The notes under the pieces: generated by a model
What the model was told of the DNA's origin: nothing
The model's database searches: none
What the model saw: the letters and a program-made list of their open reading frames with translations, nothing else
Shown: piece by piece, positions 31,368-40,084 of the stretch
Layout: each line of letters opens with the position of its first letter
Numbering within the stretch: the stretch's first letter is position 1
Assembly: GCA_965202735.1 (NCBI GenBank)
Contig: OZ241844.1
Location: 3,906,001-3,970,000 of the forward strand
Direction: 5' to 3'
Length of the DNA: 64,000 nucleotides
DNA from: HK1 sp965202735
Lineage (GTDB): Bacteria > Pseudomonadota > Gammaproteobacteria > HK1
Program-made: the position numbers and the translations under genes

Positions 31368-33023
31368 TCAGATCACCGCCTCGATCCCGAAGTCCTCGAA
31401 GCCCTGTCGTTCGAAGTTCTCCCGGAACATGTCGCGCAGCCTGACGGCGGCGGCGGCGTAGGCATCCGGATCGTTCCACGCCGAGCGCGGGTCGAGCAGC
31501 GAGGCGTCGACTCCCGGACACGAGGTCGGCATCCGCAGGCCGAAGACGGGGTGCTCGGCGGTCTCCACCCCCTCCAGGCGGCCTCCGAGGGCCGCGTCGA
31601 GCAGGGCCCGGGTGTCCCGGATCGAGATCCGGCCCGCCTCGCCGGCGGGTCCGCCGCTCCATCCCGTGTTGAGCAGCACGCAACGCGCGTCGCTCGCCTG
31701 CATCTTCCGCGCGAGCAGCTTCGCGTAGACGTTCGGGCGATGCGACATGAACGGCGCGCCGAAGCACGCGCTGAACGTCGCCTGCGGCCGCCCCGCGAGC
31801 CCCACCTCGGTGCCCGCGAGCCTGGCGGTGAAGCCCTGCACGAAGTGGTACATCACCTCCCGGCCTTCGAGGAGCGACACCGGCGGGAGGACTCCGAAGG
31901 CGTCGGCGGTCAGGAGCACGATGGTCTCCGGGTGGGCGCCGCGCGCGCCTTCGGCGACGTTCGGATTGCAGGCGAGAGGGTAGGAGAAGCGGGTGTTCTC
32001 GGTGATCGAGCGATCGGCCAGATCGAGCTCCCGCGGGTCGGTGTCCTCGATCCGCCTCCCCGGCAGCGGCGGCACGTTCTCGATGATCGTCCCCGGCATC
32101 GACAGCGCCGCCGCGATCACCGGCTCGGCTTCCTTGTCGAGATCGATGAGCTTGGCGTAGCAGCCGTCCTCCAGGTTCGAGATGCCGGAGTCCGTCCAGC
32201 CCGTCTCGTCGTCGCCGATCAGGCGCCGGTCCGGGTCCGCCGACAGGGTCGTCTTGCCGGTGCCGGAGAGGCCGAACAGGATCGCCGCGTCGCCGCTCTC
32301 GCCGACGTTCGCCGAGCAGTGCATGGACAGGAAGCCCTGGTCCGGGAGGAGGAAGTTCATCACCGTGAAGATCGTCTTCTTCACCAGCCCGCAGTAGTCG
32401 GCCCGCCCGGCGACGAGGCAGATGCGGTTGCGGAAGTCGATGATCACGGCGCGGTCGGACCGGCTGCCGTCCCGCTCGGGGTCGCACCGGAAGGACTGCA
32501 CGTTGAGCATCGTCCAGCGCCGCTCCTCGGCGCTCTCCATGCCCGCGACGTGCTTCGGGAACATGTTGCGCGCGAACATCGCATGCACCGCGTACTCGCC
32601 CACGAACCGGTAGGGGACGGAGTACGCCGGGTCGGTGCCGGCCCACACGTCCTGCACGTACAGCGGCCTGCCGCGTGCGTTCACGTGCCCGGCGACGCGG
32701 CGCAGCAGTCCCTCGTAGTGCTCGGGGTCGTAGGGCTTGAGGCTGTCCTTCCACCAGATCCGGTGCTCGACCTCCGGCCAGGCCACCGCGAACGTGTCGG
32801 CGACGGGCCGGCCGGTGCAGGTGGGATCGGTGTGGAACACGAGCGGGCCGCCGGCGCCGAGCCTGGTGGGAAAGCACTTGCGGTCCGTGTCCGGGCCGTC
32901 GAGCCGGACGCGGCCCCGGTCGCTGGCGACGGCGTCCTCGAAGAGGCGCGCCCTGGACAGGTTGTACCTGAATCCGATCCCCTTCAGCCCGAGCTTGCGC
33001 TCCAGCGCGGACTTCAGCTCCAT
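31368..33023 (-). CDS. pckA: Phosphoenolpyruvate carboxykinase (ATP)
   Basis: A 551-residue gluconeogenic enzyme converting oxaloacetate and ATP to PEP, CO2 and ADP. The kinase-1a P-loop GLSGTGKTTLSAD lies near 245, the kinase-2 metal motif GDDETGW near 265, and an adenine-site ENTRFSYPL region follows. The ATG at 33023 gives the normal family length. It is a single gene, converging on the racemase gene with a 19-bp gap. Its presence is consistent with growth on organic acids, where PEP must be made from C4 acids. Confidence 0.96.
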   Translation of the reverse strand: MELKSALERKLGLKGIGFRYNLSRARLFEDAVASDRGRVRLDGPDTDRKCFPTRLGAGGPLVFHTDPTCTGRPVADTFAVAWPEVEHRIWWKDSLKPYDPEHYEGLLRRVAGHVNARGRPLYVQDVWAGTDPAYSVPYRFVGEYAVHAMFARNMFPKHVAGMESAEERRWTMLNVQSFRCDPERDGSRSDRAVIIDFRNRICLVAGRADYCGLVKKTIFTVMNFLLPDQGFLSMHCSANVGESGDAAILFGLSGTGKTTLSADPDRRLIGDDETGWTDSGISNLEDGCYAKLIDLDKEAEPVIAAALSMPGTIIENVPPLPGRRIEDTDPRELDLADRSITENTRFSYPLACNPNVAEGARGAHPETIVLLTADAFGVLPPVSLLEGREVMYHFVQGFTARLAGTEVGLAGRPQATFSACFGAPFMSHRPNVYAKLLARKMQASDARCVLLNTGWSGGPAGEAGRISIRDTRALLDAALGGRLEGVETAEHPVFGLRMPTSCPGVDASLLDPRSAWNDPDAYAAAAVRLRDMFRENFERQGFEDFGIEAVI

Positions 33024-33332
33024 GACGCTGGCTTTCCCGGCGCCGATTCTCTTCGGGCCACCCGGACCGATGCGGCTCCGTCCGAATTGATCGTCAAGGG
33101 AGTCTCCGAAGGCGGGAAGGGGGGTGGGGGAACGAGAATACGGTGCGGGAACGGCCTCGGGCAACCGCGCGCCGTGTCCACCCGGCTGCGAGGCCCGGAG
33201 GCCGGCGATGGCGCGCGAGATTGCGATCGGCCGGGGGTTGGGTTCAAACTCGCAACCGCGCACCGGCGGAGCTCCGCCACGCACACCCGACACCCTGCGA
33301 CGATTCCGGCGCCCGCTTCCGACCATCGTTTC
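33024..33332. other. Divergent intergenic region pckA / kdsD
   Basis: This 309-bp region must hold the promoters of pckA and of the kdsD-lptCA block. I see no gene, no palindromic operator and no repeat family member in it. Confidence 0.4.
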
Positions 33333-34331
33333 ATGCCCGACCGGCCGACCCCGCGATCCGACACCGACGCCGCGCTGCGCGCGTCGGGCGTGTCGGTCAT
33401 CGAGACCGAGGCAAGAGCGCTCTCCGTCCTCGTGGAGAGAGTGGACGACCGGTTCGCCGCCGCGTGCCGGCTCATGCTCGCGTGCCGGGGGCGCGTCGTG
33501 GTCACCGGGATGGGCAAGTCGGGCCACGTCGCGCGCAAGATCGCCGCGACCCTGGCCAGCGCCGGCACGCCCGCGTTCTTCGTTCACCCGGGGGAGGCGA
33601 GTCATGGCGACCTGGGGATGATCACCGGGTCGGACATGGTGATCGCGCTGTCGAATTCCGGCGAGACCGACGAGATCCTCACCATCCTTCCCATCATCAA
33701 GCGCCTCGGCATCCCTTTCGTGACGCTGACCGGCAACGACAACTCGCGCCTTGCGAGCGAGGCGGACGTGAACATCGACGTGAGCGTGGAGCAGGAGGCC
33801 TGTCCCCTGGGCCTTGCCCCGACCGCAAGCACCACCGCCTCGCTCGCGATGGGCGACGCGCTCGCCATCGCGTTGCTGGAAGCCCGGGGGTTCAGCGCCG
33901 AGGACTTCGCCCGATCGCACCCGGGCGGCCGGCTCGGCCGCCGCCTGCTGCTCCACATCGGCGACGTGATGCATACCGGCGCCGATGTGCCGCGGGTGGG
34001 CGCCGGTGAGACGGTCTCCAGCGCGCTGGTGGAGATGACCCGGTCCCGGCTCGGAATGACCGCGGTCGTCGACGCATCCGACCGCGTCCTGGGCGTGTTT
34101 ACCGACGGCGACCTCCGGCGCGCCATCGAGAGCGACGTCGACATGAAGCGGACCCGGATCGACGAGGTCATGACCCGGAGCTGCGTCACCGTCGCGCCGG
34201 AGATGCTTGCCGCGCAGGCGGTCCACCTCATGCAGCGGCACGCGATCAGCTCGATGCCGGTCGTGGACGGCTCCATGCGCTTGGTGGGGGCGCTGAACAT
34301 GCACGATCTGCTGCGGGCGGGGGTCATGTGA
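33333..34331 (+). CDS. kdsD: Arabinose-5-phosphate isomerase
   Basis: A 332-residue enzyme that makes D-arabinose 5-phosphate from ribulose 5-phosphate for KDO synthesis. Residues ~50-185 are a SIS sugar-isomerase domain (VVVTGMGKSGHVARKIA and IALSNSGETDEIL). Residues ~215-330 are two CBS domains (VFTDGDLRRAIE). It opens the lipopolysaccharide block kdsD-lptC-lptA-lptB, overlapping lptC by four bases. The usual neighbour kdsC (KDO-8-P phosphatase) between kdsD and lptC is absent here. Confidence 0.95.
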   Translation: MPDRPTPRSDTDAALRASGVSVIETEARALSVLVERVDDRFAAACRLMLACRGRVVVTGMGKSGHVARKIAATLASAGTPAFFVHPGEASHGDLGMITGSDMVIALSNSGETDEILTILPIIKRLGIPFVTLTGNDNSRLASEADVNIDVSVEQEACPLGLAPTASTTASLAMGDALAIALLEARGFSAEDFARSHPGGRLGRRLLLHIGDVMHTGADVPRVGAGETVSSALVEMTRSRLGMTAVVDASDRVLGVFTDGDLRRAIESDVDMKRTRIDEVMTRSCVTVAPEMLAAQAVHLMQRHAISSMPVVDGSMRLVGALNMHDLLRAGVM

Positions 34332-34939
34332 CCTCGCCGATGGACGCCCGGTGGACGGTGGCGGTGGCTCCGGTCCTGCGCTGGGTCCCGTATGCGGCGC
34401 TGCTGGCGGCGGCGGGGGCGAGCGGATGGATCCTGTACAGCCTCGATTTCGGCGATGGTCCGATCGAACGGGCGTCCCCGGATGCGCCGGATGCCTACAT
34501 GGAGAGCTTCGTCTCCGTGGAGATGGATGGCGCCGGCCGGCCGGGGCGGCGCATCGAGGCGAGCTACATGGCGTACCACCCCGACCGGACGATCGAGCTC
34601 GCCAATCCTCGCTACGTGCTCTATCGCGAGGAGGGCGAGCCGTGGCACGTGCGGTCGGAGCGCGGAACGATATCCCCGGACGGGACCGTGCTCCGGCTGG
34701 TGGGCGGGGTGGGCGTCTGGCGCAATGGCCCCACCGGAGCCCGCGACCTGGACATCCGGACCGGGCGCCTGATGGTGCTGGCCGAGTCGGAGTATGCGGA
34801 GACCGGGGAGCCGGTCACGATCCGCACCCCGACGAGCGTCTCCTCCGGCGTCGGCATGCGGGCCTGGCTCGACGAGGCCCGCTTCGAGCTCCTCTCGCAG
34901 GTACGAACCCATGTGGACGGACGCACGCCCCGGCGGTGA
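34328..34939 (+). CDS. lptC: Lipopolysaccharide export component LptC
   Basis: A 203-residue bitopic inner-membrane protein. One N-terminal transmembrane helix (VLRWVPYAALLAAAGASGWILY, about residues 17-38) is followed by a periplasmic beta-jellyroll with the YMAYHPDRTIELANPRYVLY and RSERGTISPDG pattern of LptC. It hands lipopolysaccharide from LptB2FG to LptA. The GTG start at 34328 overlaps the kdsD stop; ATG at 34340 is an alternative. Sequence identity to model LptC is low, as is usual, so the call rests on topology and gene order. Confidence 0.85.
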   Translation: MTSPMDARWTVAVAPVLRWVPYAALLAAAGASGWILYSLDFGDGPIERASPDAPDAYMESFVSVEMDGAGRPGRRIEASYMAYHPDRTIELANPRYVLYREEGEPWHVRSERGTISPDGTVLRLVGGVGVWRNGPTGARDLDIRTGRLMVLAESEYAETGEPVTIRTPTSVSSGVGMRAWLDEARFELLSQVRTHVDGRTPRR

Positions 34940-35492
34940 GCGCCGGCGCCGGCTCCGGCGCCGGCTCGTGGCCGCGCTGCTGCTGGCGGGCGCCGTCCCG
35001 CTCCACGCGCTGCCGACGGACAGCGATCAGCCGATCGACATCGTCGCGGATGGCGCCGAGCACGACGGCGCCAGGCGAACCACGACCTACCGCGGGAACG
35101 TCGTCATCGAACAGGGCAGCCTCCACATGACCGCCGACACCGTCGTCGTCCTGTTCGACCAGCACGATCGGGTGGCGAAGATCACCAGCATCGGCGCGCC
35201 GGTCCATTTCAGGCAGTTGCCGGAAGGCGAAGCCGGCCACCGCAAGGCCTGGGCGAACCGGATGGAGTACTTTCCCGAGCAGGACCTCATCAACCTGTCC
35301 GGCGAGGCGCGCTACGAGAGCGGCGGGAGCCGCGTGCAGGCGGGCCGGCTCGAGTACGATTCGCTCAACGCGCGCCTCAGGGCGCTGGCCGACGCCACGG
35401 CCCCGTCCTCGGGCGAGGACGCTCGGGCGGCCGGGAAGGAGCCGGAGCGCGTCAGGATCCGGATCGAGCCGCGGAAGAAGTCGACGCAGTAG
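34911..35492 (+). CDS. lptA: Lipopolysaccharide periplasmic bridge protein LptA
   Basis: A 193-residue secreted protein. It has an N-terminal Arg-rich region and hydrophobic signal (LVAALLLAGAVPLHA, about residues 19-33), then the OstA/LptA domain (DQPIDIVADGAEHD, TYRGNVVIEQGSL, YFPEQDLINLSGEARYE). It bridges lipopolysaccharide across the periplasm. The ATG at 34911 overlaps the end of lptC by 29 bp, and the two are certainly co-transcribed. Confidence 0.93.
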   Translation: MWTDARPGGERRRRLRRRLVAALLLAGAVPLHALPTDSDQPIDIVADGAEHDGARRTTTYRGNVVIEQGSLHMTADTVVVLFDQHDRVAKITSIGAPVHFRQLPEGEAGHRKAWANRMEYFPEQDLINLSGEARYESGGSRVQAGRLEYDSLNARLRALADATAPSSGEDARAAGKEPERVRIRIEPRKKSTQ

Positions 35493-35648
35493 AAGACCGG
35501 CGCACGCGGCGTCCACCCGCCGAGGACGCTGACGAGAGCCACCTTGCCACCTGTCGAGCGCGCCATTCAGCAAGCACGGGCTCCCTTCCGGGGGCGGCCG
35601 GCAGCCTCGTTTCAAGCCCCGTCCTGAGCGCCCGCGCGCGACACCCCG

Positions 35649-36374
35649 ATGGCCATCCTCGCCGCGCACCGCCTCGCGAAACGGTACCGCAACCGTCTCG
35701 TCGTCAACGATGTCAGCCTCGCCGTGCGCAGCGGTGAGATCGTTGGCCTGCTCGGACCGAACGGAGCGGGCAAGACGACGAGCTTCTACATGATCATCGG
35801 GCTCGTCCCGTGCGATGCGGGCACCGTGCGGATCGACCACGACGACCTCGGCGGCCGCCCCATGCACCTGCGGGCCCGGGCCGGTCTGGGCTACCTGCCG
35901 CAGGAGCCGTCGGTCTTCCGCCATCTCTCGGTACGGGACAACGTGATGGCGATCCTGGAGACGCGGCCGGGACTCGGCCGCGCCGACCGCGAACGGCGGC
36001 TCGGGACGCTGCTCGACGACCTTCAGGTCTCGCACCTCGCCGACCAGCGTGGCGACCGCCTGTCGGGAGGTGAGCGGCGCCGGGTCGAGATCGCGCGCTC
36101 GCTGGCGACCGAGCCGCGGTTCATGCTCCTCGACGAGCCGTTCGCGGGCGTCGACCCGATCTCCATCGGCGACATTCAGCAGATCGTCAGGTACCTCGCC
36201 GGACGCGGGATCGGGATCCTGATCACCGATCACAACGTGCGCGACACCCTGCACATCTGCGATCGGGCCTACATCGTCAACGAGGGGGTCATCATCGCGC
36301 AGGGCGCCCCGGAGGCCGTCCTCGGCGACGCAACGGTCCGGGAGGTGTACCTGGGACGGAACTTCAGGCTCTGA
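35649..36374 (+). CDS. lptB: Lipopolysaccharide export ATPase LptB
   Basis: A 241-residue single-cassette ABC ATPase with Walker A GPNGAGKTTS (near 38), Q-loop YLPQEPSVFR, signature LSGGERRR, Walker B FMLLDEPFAGVDP and switch TDHNVRDTL. FRHLSVRDNVMAILE is characteristic of LptB. It powers LptFG, whose genes are not in the window. It follows lptA by 156 bp and precedes rpoN by 47 bp, the standard proteobacterial order. Confidence 0.96.
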   Translation: MAILAAHRLAKRYRNRLVVNDVSLAVRSGEIVGLLGPNGAGKTTSFYMIIGLVPCDAGTVRIDHDDLGGRPMHLRARAGLGYLPQEPSVFRHLSVRDNVMAILETRPGLGRADRERRLGTLLDDLQVSHLADQRGDRLSGGERRRVEIARSLATEPRFMLLDEPFAGVDPISIGDIQQIVRYLAGRGIGILITDHNVRDTLHICDRAYIVNEGVIIAQGAPEAVLGDATVREVYLGRNFRL

Positions 36375-36421
36375 GCGATTACAATGACCGCAACGCTCCA
36401 TGGCTTCATCACCCCCGGTCG

Positions 36422-37837
36422 ATGAAACAGTCCTTGCAGCTCCGGCTGAGCCAGCACCTGGCCATGACGCCCCGGCTCCAGCAGGCCATCCGGCTGCTCC
36501 AGCTTTCCACCATGGAGCTGCACACCGAGGTCCGGGAGGCGCTCGACTCCAATCTCATGCTGGAGGCGGACGAGAACGAGGACGATGCCGCCGACGCCTT
36601 CCCCGAGGCCGAGGTCGCTCCGGCCGACATTCCGCGCGAGCTTCCGGTCGACAGCGCGTGGGAGGACATCTACGACCCCGCTCCGTTCGGCGCCGCCGGG
36701 CCGGCCGGCGAGCACGACGGCGCCGACCCCGTCGCCCACCGGGCCCAGACCGAATCGCTGAAGGATCGGCTCCTGTGGCAGATGTCCCTGATGCGGCTTG
36801 GCGACACCGACCGGGTGATCGCGGCCGCGCTCATCGACGCCGTGGACGAAGACGGATATCTCACGCTGACCCTCGAGGACATCCGGCAGAGCCTCGACCC
36901 CCGGCGCGAGGCGCTGACGCCCGAACGGGTCGAGGCGGTGCTTCGCCAGGTGCAGACCCTCGAGCCCTCCGGGGTCGCGGCGCGCAGCCTGGCGGAGTGC
37001 CTCGCGATCCAGCTTCGGCAGCTTCCCGCCGGCACCGAGTGGCGCGATGCCGCGCTCACCCTGGTGGCCGGACACCTCCCCCTGCTCGCATCGAAGAGCT
37101 ACGAGCGGATCATGGCCGTGCTCGGACTCGACCGGCCCGGGCTCCAGCGCGTCATCGACCTGATCCGCTCTCTCTCCCCCCGCCCCGGCGCCGCCGTCGA
37201 GTCCTCCACGCCGGAGTACGTGACCCCCGACGTACTCGTGCGGAAGGAGAACGGCTCGTGGCGGGTCGAGCTGAACCGGGACGCGTTCCCGAAGCTGCGC
37301 ATCAACTCCCGTTACGCGGGCCTCATCCGGCGCGCGGACGACAGCGCGGACAACGAGACCCTGAAGAGCCACCTGCAGGAGGCACGGTGGTTCATCAGGA
37401 GCCTCGAGAGCCGCGGCGAGACGCTGCTGAAGACGGCGGCGTGCATCGTCGAGCGCCAGAAGGCGTTCCTGGAGCACGGCGAGGAGGCCATGAAGCCCAT
37501 GGTGCTCGCGGACGTCGCGTACGCCATCGACATGCACGAGTCCACGATTTCCCGGGCCACCACGCGGAAGTACATGCTCACGCCCCGCGGCGTGTTCGAG
37601 CTCAAGTACTTCTTCTCGAGCCATGTCCGCACCGACCGCGGCGCGGAGGCCTCGTCGACCGCGGTCCGCGCCGTACTGCGGAAGCTGATCGCGTCCGAGG
37701 ACCCGGCCAGGCCCCTGAGCGATCAGAAGCTCAAGGAGATCCTCTCCGGGCAGGGGATCAGGATCGCGCGGCGCACCGTGGCGAAGTACCGGGAGGCGAT
37801 GACCATCCCTTCCTCGACCGAGCGCAGGGCGCTTTGA
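36422..37837 (+). CDS. rpoN: RNA polymerase sigma-54 factor
   Basis: A 471-residue sigma-54. Region I is the N-terminal Gln/Leu-rich MKQSLQLRLSQHLAMTPRLQQ. An acidic region II lies about residues 50-100. The core-binding domain follows, then the HTH (AYAIDMHESTISRATTRKY), and the near-C-terminal RpoN box ARRTVAKYRE is intact. It works with activator ATPases, none of which is in the window. Gene order lptB-rpoN-hpf-ptsN is conserved in beta and gamma proteobacteria. Confidence 0.97.
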   Translation: MKQSLQLRLSQHLAMTPRLQQAIRLLQLSTMELHTEVREALDSNLMLEADENEDDAADAFPEAEVAPADIPRELPVDSAWEDIYDPAPFGAAGPAGEHDGADPVAHRAQTESLKDRLLWQMSLMRLGDTDRVIAAALIDAVDEDGYLTLTLEDIRQSLDPRREALTPERVEAVLRQVQTLEPSGVAARSLAECLAIQLRQLPAGTEWRDAALTLVAGHLPLLASKSYERIMAVLGLDRPGLQRVIDLIRSLSPRPGAAVESSTPEYVTPDVLVRKENGSWRVELNRDAFPKLRINSRYAGLIRRADDSADNETLKSHLQEARWFIRSLESRGETLLKTAACIVERQKAFLEHGEEAMKPMVLADVAYAIDMHESTISRATTRKYMLTPRGVFELKYFFSSHVRTDRGAEASSTAVRAVLRKLIASEDPARPLSDQKLKEILSGQGIRIARRTVAKYREAMTIPSSTERRAL

Positions 37838-37925
37838 CCGGGCCGCTCCCCGGTCGGACCGCGGTACGATCGCGATCGATCGTGCCCGTATCCCGCATCA
37901 GCAATCGTCCAGTGAGGAGGTTTCC

Positions 37926-38249
37926 ATGCAGATCAATCTGACCGGGCATCATGTCGAGCTGACGCCGGCCCTGAGGCGGTATGTCGACCGGAAGGTCGGG
38001 CGCGTCGCCCGGCATTTCGATCAGGTCACGAGCGCACGGGTGATCCTGACCGTCGAGAAGCAGTCCAGCAAGGCGGAGGCGACGCTGCATGTCTCCGGCG
38101 CCGACCTCTTCGCCAACGCCACCCACCACGACATGTTCGCCGCGATCGATCTGCTTGCCGACCGCATCGACGGCCAGGTGCGGCGGCACAAGGAGAAGCT
38201 CACGGACCACCACCGATCGGAAGGCGGCATCAAGGCCCGGTTCTGCTGA
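37926..38249 (+). CDS. hpf: Short-form ribosome hibernation promoting factor
   Basis: A 107-residue protein of the HPF/YfiA family. It has the beta-alpha fold starting MQINLTGHHVELTPALRRYV, then SKAEATLHVSGADLFAN and the basic helix DGQVRRHKEKL, and lacks the long-form C-terminal dimerisation domain. It binds 30S subunits in stationary phase to form 100S ribosomes. AGGAGG lies eight bases before the ATG. It is 88 bp after rpoN, and the sigma-54 operon context supports the call. Confidence 0.93.
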   Translation: MQINLTGHHVELTPALRRYVDRKVGRVARHFDQVTSARVILTVEKQSSKAEATLHVSGADLFANATHHDMFAAIDLLADRIDGQVRRHKEKLTDHHRSEGGIKARFC

Positions 38250-38488
38250 TCCGCATACGCCGCCCTTCGCCGGAACCCACGCCGGTCGGCTTCGCCGCAA
38301 AGCGCAGTGGACGGGAGCTCGCTCGGACACCGCCGCGGCGGATTCGCGGCGCCGATCCCCATCGCCTGCCGATGCCCGGGCGCGGCGGTGGCGGGAGAAG
38401 CCCCGCCCACCCTCTCCGGGGCGGCGGGCTCCCGGATCTCGACCGGCGCCGGCCTGGCGGATCGGCCGCGGCCGGAGAACGATTCGCG

Positions 38489-38953
38489 ATGGTGATCCTC
38501 GATCGGAGCCTCCCGCCCGAGCGCGTGCGCTGCGACGTGCCGGCGGCGAGCCGGAAACGCACCCTCCAGATCCTGGGAGAGATCTTCGCCGGCGCCGACC
38601 CGGCGCTCACGGCCCAGGGCGTGTTCGATCTTCTCGTCGCGCGCGAACGCCTCGGCTCGACGGGCCTCGGAGGGGGCTGCGCCCTGCCGCACGCCCGCGT
38701 GCCGGGTCTCGGCCGCACGCTCGCGGCCTTCCTCCGGCTCGGCAGGGGCGTCGACTTCGACGCCCCCGATCACGTGCCCGTCGACCTGGTCTTCGGGCTG
38801 CTCGTGCCGGAGGAGTCGACGGACGAGCATCTGGAGACGCTTGCGGAGATCGCCCGGGTCTTCGCCGACGCCGGGGTCCGGGCGTCGGTCCGCGCGGCGG
38901 AGGAGCCGGCACGGATACGGAAGATCCTGGTCGGCAACGGGCTCCCCGGCTGA
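38489..38953 (+). CDS. ptsN: PTS IIA-like nitrogen-regulatory protein
   Basis: A 154-residue EIIA-Ntr domain with the phospho-accepting histidine in GGGCALPHARVPG (about residue 70) and a C-terminal DEHLETLAEIARVFAD helix. It is part of the nitrogen-PTS that links phosphate flow from PEP to potassium and nitrogen control. The ATG at 38489 gives the usual length. The next gene in many relatives, rapZ, is missing; a small membrane-protein pair follows instead. Confidence 0.93.
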   Translation: MVILDRSLPPERVRCDVPAASRKRTLQILGEIFAGADPALTAQGVFDLLVARERLGSTGLGGGCALPHARVPGLGRTLAAFLRLGRGVDFDAPDHVPVDLVFGLLVPEESTDEHLETLAEIARVFADAGVRASVRAAEEPARIRKILVGNGLPG

Positions 38954-39085
38954 TCCGGACCCGTGCCGCCTTTTTGTCTACCTGTCTGACCGCAACAATA
39001 CCGCACGATGCGCCACGATAGCGGGCTGAAAGCCGGTGCGGTAGACTCGCTTCGCACTCCGGGGTCAGCATCAGGGAATCATGCC

Positions 39086-39313
39086 GTGGCGCCAGATACC
39101 ATCGCCGTCATCGCGAGCATCGTCGTATCTATTGCCGGCGCCGGCATCGCCCTTGTCGCGGTCATCATCCGGGCACAGCACGCGACACACCGGGATATCA
39201 GCGAGGTTCTCCGCGACGTTGCCGACCTTCGCGAGCGCATGGCACGGCTCGAAGGGCTGTTCGAGGGGCTCATCCGCCGCGAGCCGGCCGCACAGGGGAC
39301 GGGCACGGCATGA
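39086..39313 (+). CDS. Small membrane-anchored coiled-coil protein
   Basis: About 75 residues from GTG at 39086: one transmembrane helix (IAVIASIVVSIAGAGIALVAVII, residues ~5-27), a linker, then a short heptad helix (ISEVLRDVADLRERMARLEGLFEGL). An ATG 26 codons earlier is also in frame. It overlaps the next gene by four bases (ATGA), so the two products are probably made together. The family is not recognised beyond the membrane-plus-coil layout. Confidence 0.6.
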   Translation: MAPDTIAVIASIVVSIAGAGIALVAVIIRAQHATHRDISEVLRDVADLRERMARLEGLFEGLIRREPAAQGTGTA

Positions 39314-39597
39314 ACGCCAACACCTTCGACACTCACGCCGCCGTCACCGCGTTGCGCGAAGCCGGTCTCGACGAAGCGCCCGCCGTCGCCATCGTGAACA
39401 CGGTTCGCGATGCGGCCGGCGCCGACCGGGCCGATCTCGCCACGAAAGCCGATCTCGCCGAAGTGAAGGCCGATCTCGCCGAAGTGAAGGCCGGCCTCGC
39501 TGGCGTGCGCTCCGAGCTCGCGACCATCCGATGGACGATCGGCTTGCTCGCGGCCTTCATGTTCGCCATCGGCCTTCGGGTGTTCGGGATTCTCTGA
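39310..39597 (+). CDS. DUF1640-like coiled-coil membrane protein
   Basis: A 95-residue protein. It has an N-terminal helical region (FDTHAAVTALREAGLDEA), tandem heptad repeats with the recurring motif ADLAEVKADLAEVKAGLA, and a C-terminal transmembrane helix (IGLLAAFMFAIGLRVFGIL). This resembles the DUF1640/CCDC90 group. It is translationally coupled to the preceding gene. The pair has opposite membrane-anchor ends (N-terminal and C-terminal), which would allow their coils to face each other. Confidence 0.7.
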   Translation: MNANTFDTHAAVTALREAGLDEAPAVAIVNTVRDAAGADRADLATKADLAEVKADLAEVKAGLAGVRSELATIRWTIGLLAAFMFAIGLRVFGIL

Positions 39598-39917
39598 ACC
39601 GCCTCGCGCCCGTGCATGGAACGGGGTTCGCCCGCCGCGAGTGCCGAAGCGTGCACGTCCGGTGTCGAAGCCAGGCGGGCCGGGACCCGCGAAGACCCCG
39701 GCCTGTGTCTCCTGGTGGGCCGTGCGCGGAGAATCAGCCGATTGCAGCCTCGCCGCCGTGCGCTCTTGCGCATACTCGACCCGTTCACCGCCACGAATCG
39801 CGAAGCAGGCGACGAAAGCGTGCTTGAGGAGCCGCCGGTCGCCCTTGATGGCGCGGATTCCGGCCCGGATTCGGCTCTCGGCTCGACTGGCAGGTGCCGC
39901 AGGGCGATTGATCCGGT
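39598..39917. other. Intergenic region before tRNA-Phe
   Basis: 320 bp downstream of the coiled-coil pair and beyond the 3' end of the tRNA. No gene, repeat or attachment-site duplicate of the tRNA 3' end is visible. Confidence 0.4.
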
Positions 39918-39993
<76 letters not shown>

Positions 39994-40084
39994 GCGCTGC
40001 GGGCACCGGGAGAGGTCCCCGGAGGGCGGCGTATTTAATCGGCCGCGGGGCGGGGGGTCAAGCTGCGAGACCGGCGCGAGCCGG

